From NCBI GenBank assembly GCA_965652145.1, contig CBFGTV010000034.1, positions 1 through 34,341 on the forward strand: a stretch of 34,341 nucleotides of DNA, written 5' to 3'. The notes under the pieces are model-generated. The model saw nothing but the letters and a program-made list of their open reading frames with translations. It searched no databases and was not told the DNA's origin. Positions within the stretch are counted from its first letter, which is position 1. Each line of letters starts with the position of its first letter. Below, piece by piece: positions 5,967 through 14,167 of the stretch. Source of the DNA: CBFGTV01 sp965652145. GTDB taxonomy: Bacteria; Bacillota; Clostridia; Peptostreptococcales; Natronincolaceae. The translations under genes and the position numbers were made by a program.

Positions 5967-8615
5967 ATGACAAATTATTTTACCTGGTTGAATTTTGTTG
6001 AGAAGGAAATCATCAACGATGATGTTCATCAACAAATTAAAGAAAGCTGGCAAATATCCAAAACAATGAAGGTTCCCTATCAGGACCCCTACGAAGAGGC
6101 GCCGGTTGACCAAAGCCTAATTAAACAGTTAAAGGAGCGGAATCGACAAAATCTTTTCCTGATCAAGCAGTATATGGTAAAAATTGCCGATGCTTTACTT
6201 AAGGAATGTGAGTTTTCAGTATTTCTCATTAACCAAGAGGGATTTATACTGGAGGTACTCAGCAATTTTGCTGATAAAGTATTAGAGCAATTAGCCTTAA
6301 CCATTGGAAGCAATTGGAGTATCGAAAAAAGAGGAACCACTGCCGCCGGTATTGCATTGAAGTATAAGGACCCAATTGGAATTTCGGGTACAGAGCATTA
6401 CCAGGAACGATATCATCAATATGGGGCCATTGGTATGCCAATTTATGATACTGAGGGACAGGTAATCTACGTCTTAAATTTGCTGTTGCCAGAAGGAACA
6501 AGGCCCCGAATCATTGATGCTTTGATGATGACTGCAGTACAGGGGATTGAGCGGGAGCTATATCATCAGGAATATAAGCAAAAAATAGAAGCCCTTAATC
6601 AACAATTAGAAATACAAAATAATCGATATCGAGTTCAGGCCAATCTGTTGGACCATATGTTCGATAATGTGAGTGATATGGTCTTTATTATGAATAAAGA
6701 TAAGGCATTTATTAAGGTCAATAAAACAGGAAGACAGCTGTTAAAACGAATGAAGGCTAAGAATTTGACAGATATCTATTCCAAAATGAAGATCACAGAC
6801 TTTGAGGGTAACATTATTTCTATTGATAACGACCCGGTTTATCAGGTTTTTAAAGGCTACTGCTGCAGAAATTCAAAAATATGTATACACTTTAAAGACA
6901 AAAAGGAATATTATTATATGGATGCAATTTCCTTTAAGGACCATTCGGGCAGAGACTTTGCCATTGGTATATTAAGAAATATAACGGATTTTGTAGAGCT
7001 GAACAGCCTTAAAAATCAATATAAGCTCAAGGCTGATGAGCTAGAAAATGTAATTAATACTATTTCTGATGGGGTAGCAATTATTAACGCAAGGGGAGAA
7101 TACACGCTTTTAAATCCTGCCTGCGATGAAATTTTTCAATATAAAAGCCTTGTAAAAGACAAAGACTACTATGCCGGTATGGCTTTATCCTATGGAAACA
7201 TTATGGAACTCAACGGTGAGCCCATTACCCATGAAAATTTTCCTGTCTTTAAAGTGCTGAAGGGTCAAGAAATCAGGAATAAGATATTTAAGGTAGAGGT
7301 TAAAGGAGAAACGAAGTATGTTTCCTTTAATGGTATTCCTGTATTAAATTCCCAAAACCAAGTGGAATATGCTGTCATAAGCTATAGTGATATTACCAAA
7401 ATTCAACAGCAGCAAATAACGATTTACCAGAACAATCAATTCATTAAAAGCATCATGGAAAGTCTGGGGGCTCCCATGGTGGTTATCAGCTATCCCCAAT
7501 GTGTTTTTGAAGCATTGAATAGTCGTTATTGCAATTTTATTGAAGATGTTACGGGAAAGAAATACACCCCGCAGCAGCTTGAAGGAAAGAGCTTCAGGGA
7601 AACCCTAGACCCCGATGTGGCACTGGAATGGCATGACGTGGCCGACAGCGTTGCCTATGAAAGAAAGGTGGTCGATACAAGGGTAGTACAATTTAAAGAC
7701 CCAGAGGGCCATGAAAGGCATCTTCAAGTAATTTATACCCCCATTATGAATGAGTCTGGGGAAGTATGCAATATTACTGCCGTTGGTGTAGACATTACCA
7801 ATCAGATCAATGCCAAGAAGGAGGCAGAAGAGCTGGCAAGGATGAAGGAGGAATATTTCTCGGTGATTTCCCACGAGCTTCGTTCACCCATTGCCGTTGT
7901 CCATTCTGCAATCCAGCTGCTGACAGGGGAATTATATGCCAAAGAATTCAGTGCTGGTAACATCAAAATGCTGAAGAAAATCGAGAAAAATACCTATCGA
8001 TTGCTGCGGCTAGTTAATAATTTTTTAGATATAACAAAGGCTGAGGCAGGGTATATGAACGTTAATTATTGCAATGTAGAAATTGCTGCCTTGACGGAAT
8101 CCCTTTTGGAATCTATCCAGCCCATTGCCCAGAAGAAAAATATCCAAATTTATTTCATCAATCAATGCCAGGATCTGGTTATAGCCGTTGACCCGGAAAA
8201 GTATGAGAGAATATTGCTGAATTTATTATCCAATGCCATCAAGTTTTCAGACAAAGAAGGGAAAATCATCATTACCCTACAGCAGGATGAAACTTGCATT
8301 TATATTGGTGTAAAGGATAATGGAGTCGGAATTCCTAAAAGCAAGCAGAAGAAAATTTTTGACCGCTTCTATATTGTCGATGGTTCCTTGAGCAGAAAAA
8401 ACGATGGCACAGGAATCGGTCTTTCGTTAGTAAAGAAGTTTGTCGAGCTGATGGAAGGAGAAATTCGTCTAAATAGTGAAGCGGATTGGGGCTGTGAATT
8501 TACCGTCGTACTGCCTAAAAAAATCAATATTGGTGCCATGGGGATTGAATTTAATGAAATCAATGATAATTTTACTGAAAAAATCCAGACGGAGTTTGCC
8601 GATATAAAGGAATAA
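5967..8615 (+). CDS. Soluble orphan sensor histidine kinase with N-terminal GAF-like domain and PAS repeats
   Basis: An 882-residue protein with no membrane helix. Residues ~60-200 resemble the GAF-like sensor of AcoR-type regulators (LINQEGFILEVL, GIALKYKDPIGISGTEHY). Three PAS-type domains follow (~220-340, ~355-475, ~490-615). Then comes HisKA with the H-box VISHELRSP (His636) and a HATPase_c domain: N-box NLLSNAIKFS, G1 DNGVGIP, F-box FDRF, G2 GTGIGLSLV. No response regulator is adjacent, so it is an orphan kinase. In Clostridia several such kinases phosphorylate Spo0A directly; combined with a sigma-H-like promoter and a 0A-like site, a role in sporulation initiation is a reasonable inference but not shown. 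The ATG at 5967 was preferred over an upstream in-frame GTG because AAAGGTG sits six bases before it. Confidence 0.92.
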   Translation: MTNYFTWLNFVEKEIINDDVHQQIKESWQISKTMKVPYQDPYEEAPVDQSLIKQLKERNRQNLFLIKQYMVKIADALLKECEFSVFLINQEGFILEVLSNFADKVLEQLALTIGSNWSIEKRGTTAAGIALKYKDPIGISGTEHYQERYHQYGAIGMPIYDTEGQVIYVLNLLLPEGTRPRIIDALMMTAVQGIERELYHQEYKQKIEALNQQLEIQNNRYRVQANLLDHMFDNVSDMVFIMNKDKAFIKVNKTGRQLLKRMKAKNLTDIYSKMKITDFEGNIISIDNDPVYQVFKGYCCRNSKICIHFKDKKEYYYMDAISFKDHSGRDFAIGILRNITDFVELNSLKNQYKLKADELENVINTISDGVAIINARGEYTLLNPACDEIFQYKSLVKDKDYYAGMALSYGNIMELNGEPITHENFPVFKVLKGQEIRNKIFKVEVKGETKYVSFNGIPVLNSQNQVEYAVISYSDITKIQQQQITIYQNNQFIKSIMESLGAPMVVISYPQCVFEALNSRYCNFIEDVTGKKYTPQQLEGKSFRETLDPDVALEWHDVADSVAYERKVVDTRVVQFKDPEGHERHLQVIYTPIMNESGEVCNITAVGVDITNQINAKKEAEELARMKEEYFSVISHELRSPIAVVHSAIQLLTGELYAKEFSAGNIKMLKKIEKNTYRLLRLVNNFLDITKAEAGYMNVNYCNVEIAALTESLLESIQPIAQKKNIQIYFINQCQDLVIAVDPEKYERILLNLLSNAIKFSDKEGKIIITLQQDETCIYIGVKDNGVGIPKSKQKKIFDRFYIVDGSLSRKNDGTGIGLSLVKKFVELMEGEIRLNSEADWGCEFTVVLPKKINIGAMGIEFNEINDNFTEKIQTEFADIKE

Positions 8616-8780
8616 AATAAGAGAAAATATTGGATCGCTGCATCAGTATATGCTACAGTCCAGTTATCTAAATAAATTTTCGAGGGAGAATCATTATTAT
8701 TTATTTTCCATTAAAAGTATGGTATGATTTTATTACAGGAAAGCAAAGGTTTTCCCATATATAGAGTATAGACCAGGAGG

Positions 8781-9011
8781 ATGAAATTTGGAAACTGGAA
8801 AGTAGTGGATAAAATGCCAATAAATTATATCGTTTTTTTCGAAGTTGCAGTGGGAATTTTCACAGCCTTTAAGGCAAGGCAAAAGAAGCAGAATCCCATA
8901 CTATGGCTGCTGTTGGGCACAGCCTTTTCATTAATTGCCCTGGCAATTATTCTTGAAATGCCCCATCCTCAAGACCAAGCAAATTATGTAAAACCAAATA
9001 ACATAGCATAA
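8781..9011 (+). CDS. Small two-helix membrane protein, unknown function
   Basis: The frame encodes at most 76 residues. Two hydrophobic helices are visible (about INYIVFFEVAVGIFTAF and ILWLLLGTAFSLIALAIIL) separated by a basic loop (KARQKKQNP). No family is recognised. The start is uncertain: the ATG at 8781 directly abuts an AGGAGG box with no spacer, which is too close to work. The in-frame ATG at 8814 (65 residues, beginning MPINYIV) has only a weak ribosome site. The AGGAGG is well spaced for TTG at 8788, which opens a five-codon frame ending near 8805. The gene ends just before a perfect terminator and appears monocistronic. Confidence 0.65.
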   Translation: MKFGNWKVVDKMPINYIVFFEVAVGIFTAFKARQKKQNPILWLLLGTAFSLIALAIILEMPHPQDQANYVKPNNIA

Positions 9012-9047
9012 AATAAAGTGTCGAGTTTTCGACACTTTATTTTTTTG
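9012..9047 (+). terminator. Intrinsic terminator after the small membrane protein gene
   Basis: AATAAAGTGTCGA (9012-9024) and TCGACACTTTATT (9029-9041) form a perfect 13-bp stem with a 4-base loop, followed by T7. Confidence 0.92.
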
Positions 9048-9066
9048 AAAAAAATAATAGTTAATT

Positions 9067-9104
9067 GAAAATAATTGTTATTTTCTTTGGGGTACGGATA
9101 TAAG
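9067..9104 (+). promoter_or_regulatory. Putative pdh promoter overlapped by a perfect inverted repeat
   Basis: GAAAATAA-TTG-TTATTTTC (9067-9085) is a perfect 8-3-8 inverted repeat. Its right half contains a possible -35 (TTGTTA, 9075-9080), followed after 18 bp by TATAAG (9099-9104). An operator covering the -35 would suit repressor control of the pdh operon. The repeat is AT-rich and loosely resembles Fur/PerR-type sites but matches none well. Confidence 0.4.
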
Positions 9105-9145
9105 AATAACAAGAGAAATTCTAAATCAGAATTGGAGGGATGGTT

Positions 9146-10234
9146 ATGAATTTTCAAGATTATAATCCTTTAGAGAAGAAAATGCTCCAAATCATGGATC
9201 ATGAAGGAAATATTGTAAAGCCTGAACTAATGCCGGCGCTAACCAAGGAAGATCTATTAAAAATGTATAGACTAATGGTTCAAACCCGGGAAACCGATAA
9301 AAAGGCATTAATGTATCAGCGGCAGGGCAGAATGTTGACCTACGCCCCCAATACGGGGCAAGAGGCAGCCCAGGTGGCCAGTGCCTATCCCCTTAGGAAG
9401 CAAGACTGGATGGTACCAGCCTTTCGTGAGCTGGGGGCATGGCTTACCAGGGGGGCCGATCTAAAAATGATATACCTCTATTGGTATGGAAATGAATTTG
9501 GCAGTTATGTACCAGAGGATTTGAGGATTTTACCCGTTTCGGTACCCATTGCCAGTCATTTGCAGCATGCAGTAGGAATCTCATGGGCAGCGAAGCTACA
9601 AAATAAGGATGAGGTTGCAATCACCTACTTTGGTGATGGAGCCACTTCCCAGGGAGACTTTTCAGAGGCTTTAAACTGGGCCGGTGTATACAAGACACCA
9701 ACAGTTTTCCTCTGCCAAAATAACCAATGGGCTATTTCGGTACCCAGGGAAATACAAACGGCTGCAGAAACCATCGCTCAAAAAGCCATTGCCTTTGGAT
9801 TCCCTGGCATATTGGTGGACGGTAACGACATCTTCGCAATGTATGTCGCTACCAAGGCCGCCGTAGAAAGGGCCAGAAGGGGAGAAGGCCCTACCTTAAT
9901 TGAGGCCTACACCTATCGCCTGGGAGCCCATACCACCAGCGATGATCCAACTCGTTACCGAGATAATACTGAGGTAGAGGAGTGGAAGAAAAAGGACCCG
10001 ATTGACCGCATGAGAAAATATCTAATCAGGGAAGGGTTGCTGAGTGAAGAAGAAAACGAAAAAATTATTGAACAATATGCCCAAGAGGCTGAGGCTGCCT
10101 TTAAATATGTAGAAGCCAACGGACAAACAGAGCTGGAGGATATCTTCAAATATCAATTTAAGGAAATGACCCCTCAGTTACAGGAGCAACTAGCTGAATA
10201 CCAACAATTTTTAAGGGAAAGAGGTGAAGCATAA
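9146..10234 (+). CDS. pdhA: Pyruvate dehydrogenase E1 component, alpha subunit
   Basis: A 362-residue E1-alpha subunit of the thiamine-diphosphate-dependent 2-oxo acid dehydrogenases. The ThDP/Mg motif runs from GDGATSQG (Gly163-Asp164-Gly165) to QNNQWAIS (Asn192-Asn193). The phosphorylation-loop region YRLGAHTTSDDPTRYR supplies the conserved His and Arg near the active site. The N-terminus (RQGRMLTYAPNTGQEAAQVAS) resembles the Bacillus PDH subunit more than acetoin or branched-chain enzymes, so pyruvate is the likely substrate; branched-chain 2-oxo acids cannot be excluded. With E1-beta it decarboxylates the substrate and acylates the E2 lipoyl group. The ATG at 9146 lies six bases after GGAGGG; the ATG at 9140 would abut that box. 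First gene of pdhABCD. Confidence 0.9.
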   Translation: MNFQDYNPLEKKMLQIMDHEGNIVKPELMPALTKEDLLKMYRLMVQTRETDKKALMYQRQGRMLTYAPNTGQEAAQVASAYPLRKQDWMVPAFRELGAWLTRGADLKMIYLYWYGNEFGSYVPEDLRILPVSVPIASHLQHAVGISWAAKLQNKDEVAITYFGDGATSQGDFSEALNWAGVYKTPTVFLCQNNQWAISVPREIQTAAETIAQKAIAFGFPGILVDGNDIFAMYVATKAAVERARRGEGPTLIEAYTYRLGAHTTSDDPTRYRDNTEVEEWKKKDPIDRMRKYLIREGLLSEEENEKIIEQYAQEAEAAFKYVEANGQTELEDIFKYQFKEMTPQLQEQLAEYQQFLRERGEA

Positions 10235-11217
10235 TGGCTGTTATGAATTTATTACAGGCTGTTAATGAAACCCTAAGGCAGGAAATGAAAAGAGATGATC
10301 GGGTTGTTGTATTTGGTGAAGACGTAGGCTATGAGGGGGGCGTTTTTAGAGCCACTGTTGATCTTCAGAAAGAATTTGGCAGGGAACGTTGCATGGATAC
10401 GCCATTGGCTGAATCGGGCATTGTAGGTGTCGGTATTGGGATGGCTGTCAACGGCATGATTCCCGTTGTTGAAATACAATTTATGGGCTTTGTGTATCCT
10501 GCTTTTAATCAGATTATTACCCATGTAGCAAGACTTAGAAATCGTTCAAGGGGTAGATATACAGTTCCTATGGTCATTAGAATGCCCTATGGTGGCGGAA
10601 TTCGGGCCCTGGAGCACCATTCCGAATCAACTGAGTCACTATTTGCTCATATACCGGGATTAAAGGTGGTCATTCCCTCTACCCCCTATGATGCCAAGGG
10701 GCTATTGGCCTCGGCTATTCGTGATGAAGATCCCGTTATCTTTATGGAACCAAAGCGAATCTATCGGGCCTTTAAGCAAGAGGTTCCCGACGAGGAATAT
10801 TTAATTCCCATTGGTAAGGCCAAGGTAGTACAGGAGGGTAGTGATATTACCTTAATCTCCTGGGGAGCCTCCATGAGAGAAACCCTTAAGGCTGCAGAAA
10901 TGGCCCTGGAAAAGGGAATTAAAGCAGAGGTGATCGACCTTAGAACCATAGCCCCCATTGACAGGGATACCGTCATAGATTCCGTTAAGAAAACCGGCAG
11001 GGTGTTAATCGTTCATGAGGCCGTCAAAACCCTGGGAGTCGGGGCAGAGCTGATTTCAATTATCAACGAGCAGGCCTTCCTGCATCTTGAGGCCCCCCCA
11101 ACCCGATTAACAGGCTTTGATACCGTATTTCCGCTGCCCAGGGGTGAGCATCACTATATTCCGGGCCCAGACCGTATATTAAAGAAAATTACTGAAGTGG
11201 TAAATTATTTAACCTAA
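10234..11217 (+). CDS. pdhB: Pyruvate dehydrogenase E1 component, beta subunit
   Basis: A 327-residue E1-beta subunit of standard length. Clear family blocks are VVVFGEDVGYEGGVFRAT, the CMDTPLAESGIVGVGIGMA segment with the ThDP-activating Glu, VIRMPYGGGIRALEHHSES, and the C-terminal transketolase domain (VIDLRTIAPIDRDTVIDSVKKTGRVLIVHEA). It forms the alpha2-beta2 E1 heterotetramer with the upstream gene product. The start overlaps the pdhA stop (TAATG), and GAGGTG lies just upstream, so the two are translationally coupled. Confidence 0.93.
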   Translation: MAVMNLLQAVNETLRQEMKRDDRVVVFGEDVGYEGGVFRATVDLQKEFGRERCMDTPLAESGIVGVGIGMAVNGMIPVVEIQFMGFVYPAFNQIITHVARLRNRSRGRYTVPMVIRMPYGGGIRALEHHSESTESLFAHIPGLKVVIPSTPYDAKGLLASAIRDEDPVIFMEPKRIYRAFKQEVPDEEYLIPIGKAKVVQEGSDITLISWGASMRETLKAAEMALEKGIKAEVIDLRTIAPIDRDTVIDSVKKTGRVLIVHEAVKTLGVGAELISIINEQAFLHLEAPPTRLTGFDTVFPLPRGEHHYIPGPDRILKKITEVVNYLT

Positions 11218-11230
11218 GGGGAGGGAACGC

Positions 11231-12526
11231 ATGATGATAGAGTTCAGATTTCCAGATATTGGAGAAGGTATCACCGAAGGTGTTTTACTAAAATGGCTGG
11301 TACAGGTGGGGGATCAGGTGAAGGAAGGAGATTCCCTGTGCGAGGTGGAAACCGATAAGGTAAATGCCGAACTGCCTTCCCCTGCAGCAGGTACCATTCA
11401 ATCCCTCCATGGAGAGGTGGGGGAAACCATTTATGTTGAAGATATATTGGTTGTCATAGACAATGGTGAAGGTACAGCTTCCGAGGCTCAACCAGTATCC
11501 CAAAGTGATACGGAAACGAAGGTGGAGCCCGTAGAGGAAGATAATGCAGGAGTAGTGGGGGCCCTGGAGGTATCAAATGAAGTAGTACCTGTCAGCCAGG
11601 AAGGAAGGGCCTCTGACAGTCCTTTAAGCGAATCAAGGAAGAAGGTTCTGGCAACCCCTGTTGCTAGAAAAATGGCCCACGATTTGGGAATAAACCTTGA
11701 AAATGTCATTGGAACCGGCCCCGCAGGCAGGATTATGAAGGCGGATATTCAAAAAGCTCATCAAGCCAAGGCCGTTCATAGCCCAGCACCGGAAATGGCT
11801 CCCCTGGGCCGTGAAGCAGAGGGTTCCAAGGTAGAAAGAATTAAGCTATCCAGCCTGAGAAGGACCATATCCAAGAAGATGACGGAATCCTTCTTTACTG
11901 CCCCCCATACCACCGTGATGGAGGAAATAGATGTTACCGAGCTGGTGGAATACCGTCAATCCATCAAGGAGCTTTTTAAAGAGGAAAAGGGTCTTTCCAT
12001 TACCTTTTTACCTTTTATAATTAAAGCCACCACCCTGGCCTTGGCGGAAAATCCTAAGTTTAACGGTCAATTAGATGAAGATGGTGAACATTATTTAATC
12101 AAGCAAATGATTGATATTGGTATTGCCGTTGACACTGAGGATGGCCTGTTGGTGCCTGTCATTCGGGATGCCAACCACAGGGGAATTGTAGGATTGATGG
12201 AAGAAATACAGCGGCTGGGCAATGGAGCAAGGGAGCGAAGTCTAAAAATTGATGAGTTGAAGGGAAGTAGCTTTACCATTACCAACTACGGGGCCCTGGG
12301 AGCCAGCTTTGGAACCCCCATCATCAATTATCCTGAAGTGGCCATTTTGGGTGTAGGAAGAATCGAAAAGAAGCCCGTTGTTATCGATGATCAAATTGTA
12401 ATCCGTTGGATACTGCCTCTATCCCTGGCCATTGATCATCGTGTGCTGGATGGTGGAGACGCCGGCAGGTTTATTAAGTCCTTTAAGAAGTATATCCAGC
12501 GTCCCAATATATTGTTACTAAGCTAG
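11231..12526 (+). CDS. pdhC: Dihydrolipoamide acetyltransferase (E2) of the 2-oxo acid dehydrogenase complex
   Basis: A 431-residue E2 with one lipoyl domain (residues ~3-78, lipoylated Lys43 in ETDKVNAE). An acidic, flexible linker follows, then a peripheral subunit-binding domain (TPVARKMAHDLGINLENVIGTGPAGRI cut here to its core ATPVARKMA and GTGPAGRI), a second linker, and a catalytic acyltransferase core. The core carries the active-site motif DHRVLDGG with His403 and Asp407. E2 forms the scaffold of the complex and transfers the acyl group to CoA. It lies 13 bp after pdhB, with GGGGAGGG upstream of two tandem ATGs; either could start the protein. The lipoylation enzymes needed are not in the window. 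Confidence 0.92.
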   Translation: MMIEFRFPDIGEGITEGVLLKWLVQVGDQVKEGDSLCEVETDKVNAELPSPAAGTIQSLHGEVGETIYVEDILVVIDNGEGTASEAQPVSQSDTETKVEPVEEDNAGVVGALEVSNEVVPVSQEGRASDSPLSESRKKVLATPVARKMAHDLGINLENVIGTGPAGRIMKADIQKAHQAKAVHSPAPEMAPLGREAEGSKVERIKLSSLRRTISKKMTESFFTAPHTTVMEEIDVTELVEYRQSIKELFKEEKGLSITFLPFIIKATTLALAENPKFNGQLDEDGEHYLIKQMIDIGIAVDTEDGLLVPVIRDANHRGIVGLMEEIQRLGNGARERSLKIDELKGSSFTITNYGALGASFGTPIINYPEVAILGVGRIEKKPVVIDDQIVIRWILPLSLAIDHRVLDGGDAGRFIKSFKKYIQRPNILLLS

Positions 12527-12537
12527 GGGGAATCGAT

Positions 12538-13911
12538 ATGAAATACGATGTAATTGTATTGGGCGGCGGGCCCGGTGGTTATGTGGCCGCTATTAAGGCG
12601 GCCCAGATGGGCGGAAAAGTTGCCCTGATAGAAAAGGAAGCCCTGGGGGGAGTATGCTTAAACTGGGGTTGTATTCCCACCAAGGCCTTGTTAAAAAACG
12701 CCAGAGTTTACCAAGACATATTAAAAAGCGATTTCTATGGAATTGAGGGAATAGAAAAGGAAAAAATTAAAGTAAATTGGCCTCAAATGCTGAAACGGAA
12801 GGATAAAGTGGTAAAACGCCTTGTCATGGGTGTCGAGGGATTAATGAAAAAAAATAAGATAGACCTGTATCGGGGCTTTGGGCAGGTATTGGATGCAACA
12901 CATGTCGAGGTTAACGATCAAAGGCTTGAAGGTAACAGGCTGATCCTGGCCACTGGGGCATCACCCATGATGCCCGATATAAAGGGCCTGAAGGAAGGCT
13001 ATGAGAAGGGGATCGTTTTAACCAGCAAAGAGCTTTTATCAATGGAAAAGCTGCCCGAAACCATGGTGATACTGGGCGGCGGTGTAATTGCTGTTGAATT
13101 TGCAACCCTTTTAAATACCCTGGGGGTGAAGGTAACCCTGCTGCAGCGTTCAGAGGGAATTTTGTCAGGAACAGAAAGAGAAATGGCAGCTACCCTCAGC
13201 AAGCATTTGACCCATAATGGTGTTAATATCATTACCAAGGCATCGGTTAAGGCCATTGATGGGCATATCGTTATTGCCGCTATCAATGGTGAAGAAAAGC
13301 AATTTAAGGGTGATAAAATACTGCTTTCCCTGGGAACAAAACCCAACTTAAAGGGCCTGGAGGGCCTATCCCTGGAAGTAAACCAACGGGGCATTGTGAC
13401 CAATGACAAGCTGGAAACCAGCATAAAGGGTGTCTATGCCATCGGCGACTTAAATGGAAAATATATGCTGGCCCATGTGGCCAGTGCAGAAGGAATAGTA
13501 GCCGCCAGCAATGCCATGGGTGAAGAAGAGTACTTGAACTATAAAATTATTCCATCCTGCATCTATAGTTTCCCTGAAATTGCCTCGGTGGGCTTAACTG
13601 AGGAGGAAGCCAAGGCCCAAGGGTATCAGGTGTTGGTCAGCAGGTTCCCCTTAAGTGCCAACGGAAAGGCCCTGGCAGAAGGGGAAAGCATCGGATTTGT
13701 GAAGGTAGTGGCAGACCAGCAGTATGGAGAAATTTTAGGAACCCATATCATGGCTGTCCATGCCACTGACATGATTGCAGAGGCTGTAATTTCAATGGAG
13801 CTTGAGGGAACTGCCCATGATGTGGCGAAGGCTATTCATCCTCATCCTACCCTTTCAGAAATTGTAATGGAGGCGGCCCACGGAATTATGGGTAAGCCAA
13901 TACACTTCTAA
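12538..13911 (+). CDS. lpdA: Dihydrolipoyl dehydrogenase (E3)
   Basis: A 457-residue flavoprotein that reoxidises the E2 dihydrolipoyl group, passing electrons to NAD+. It has the N-terminal FAD dinucleotide fold (VIVLGGGPGGYVAAIKAAQ) and the redox disulfide GGVCLNWGCIPTK (Cys40-Cys45). The NAD fold is MVILGGGVIAVEFATLL and the second FAD motif is VYAIGDLNG. The interface domain ends in HPHPTLSE, with His436 and Glu441 as catalytic pair. It starts 12 bp after pdhC and is the last gene of the operon, followed by an intrinsic terminator. It may also serve other lipoyl systems such as glycine cleavage, none of which is present here. Confidence 0.95.
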   Translation: MKYDVIVLGGGPGGYVAAIKAAQMGGKVALIEKEALGGVCLNWGCIPTKALLKNARVYQDILKSDFYGIEGIEKEKIKVNWPQMLKRKDKVVKRLVMGVEGLMKKNKIDLYRGFGQVLDATHVEVNDQRLEGNRLILATGASPMMPDIKGLKEGYEKGIVLTSKELLSMEKLPETMVILGGGVIAVEFATLLNTLGVKVTLLQRSEGILSGTEREMAATLSKHLTHNGVNIITKASVKAIDGHIVIAAINGEEKQFKGDKILLSLGTKPNLKGLEGLSLEVNQRGIVTNDKLETSIKGVYAIGDLNGKYMLAHVASAEGIVAASNAMGEEEYLNYKIIPSCIYSFPEIASVGLTEEEAKAQGYQVLVSRFPLSANGKALAEGESIGFVKVVADQQYGEILGTHIMAVHATDMIAEAVISMELEGTAHDVAKAIHPHPTLSEIVMEAAHGIMGKPIHF

Positions 13912-13924
13912 TAAACTGCTAAAA

Positions 13925-13960
13925 AGTCTGGCTATTCTATGGAATGGCCAGGCTTTTTTT
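13925..13960 (+). terminator. Intrinsic terminator of the pdh operon
   Basis: AGTCTGGCTATTC (13925-13937) pairs with GAATGGCCAGGCT (13942-13954, with G-U pairs), followed by a run of T. The 200 bases after it hold a TATAAT at 14058-14063 with no good -35, possibly the promoter of the next gene. Confidence 0.9.
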
Positions 13961-14167
13961 CATTAAAATATTTCATTAATTCTGGTAGGAATTCCATGCC
14001 GTCATGGAGAATAGATTAAAAGGGAAAAAGAATATATACCTTCCCTGGTCGGACTGTTATAATAATAAAAAGGATTGTTTTATTTACAACTATATAGGTT
14101 TATAGGGTGGGGAGGTTAACTCTAAATAACCAAAATACTACACAAAGGATAGGAGGGGAGGCCCCCA

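Noticed and set aside
12999..13424. 141-codon open frame on the minus strand
   Set aside because: Antisense to lpdA across its NAD-binding domain; composition is that of a shadow frame.
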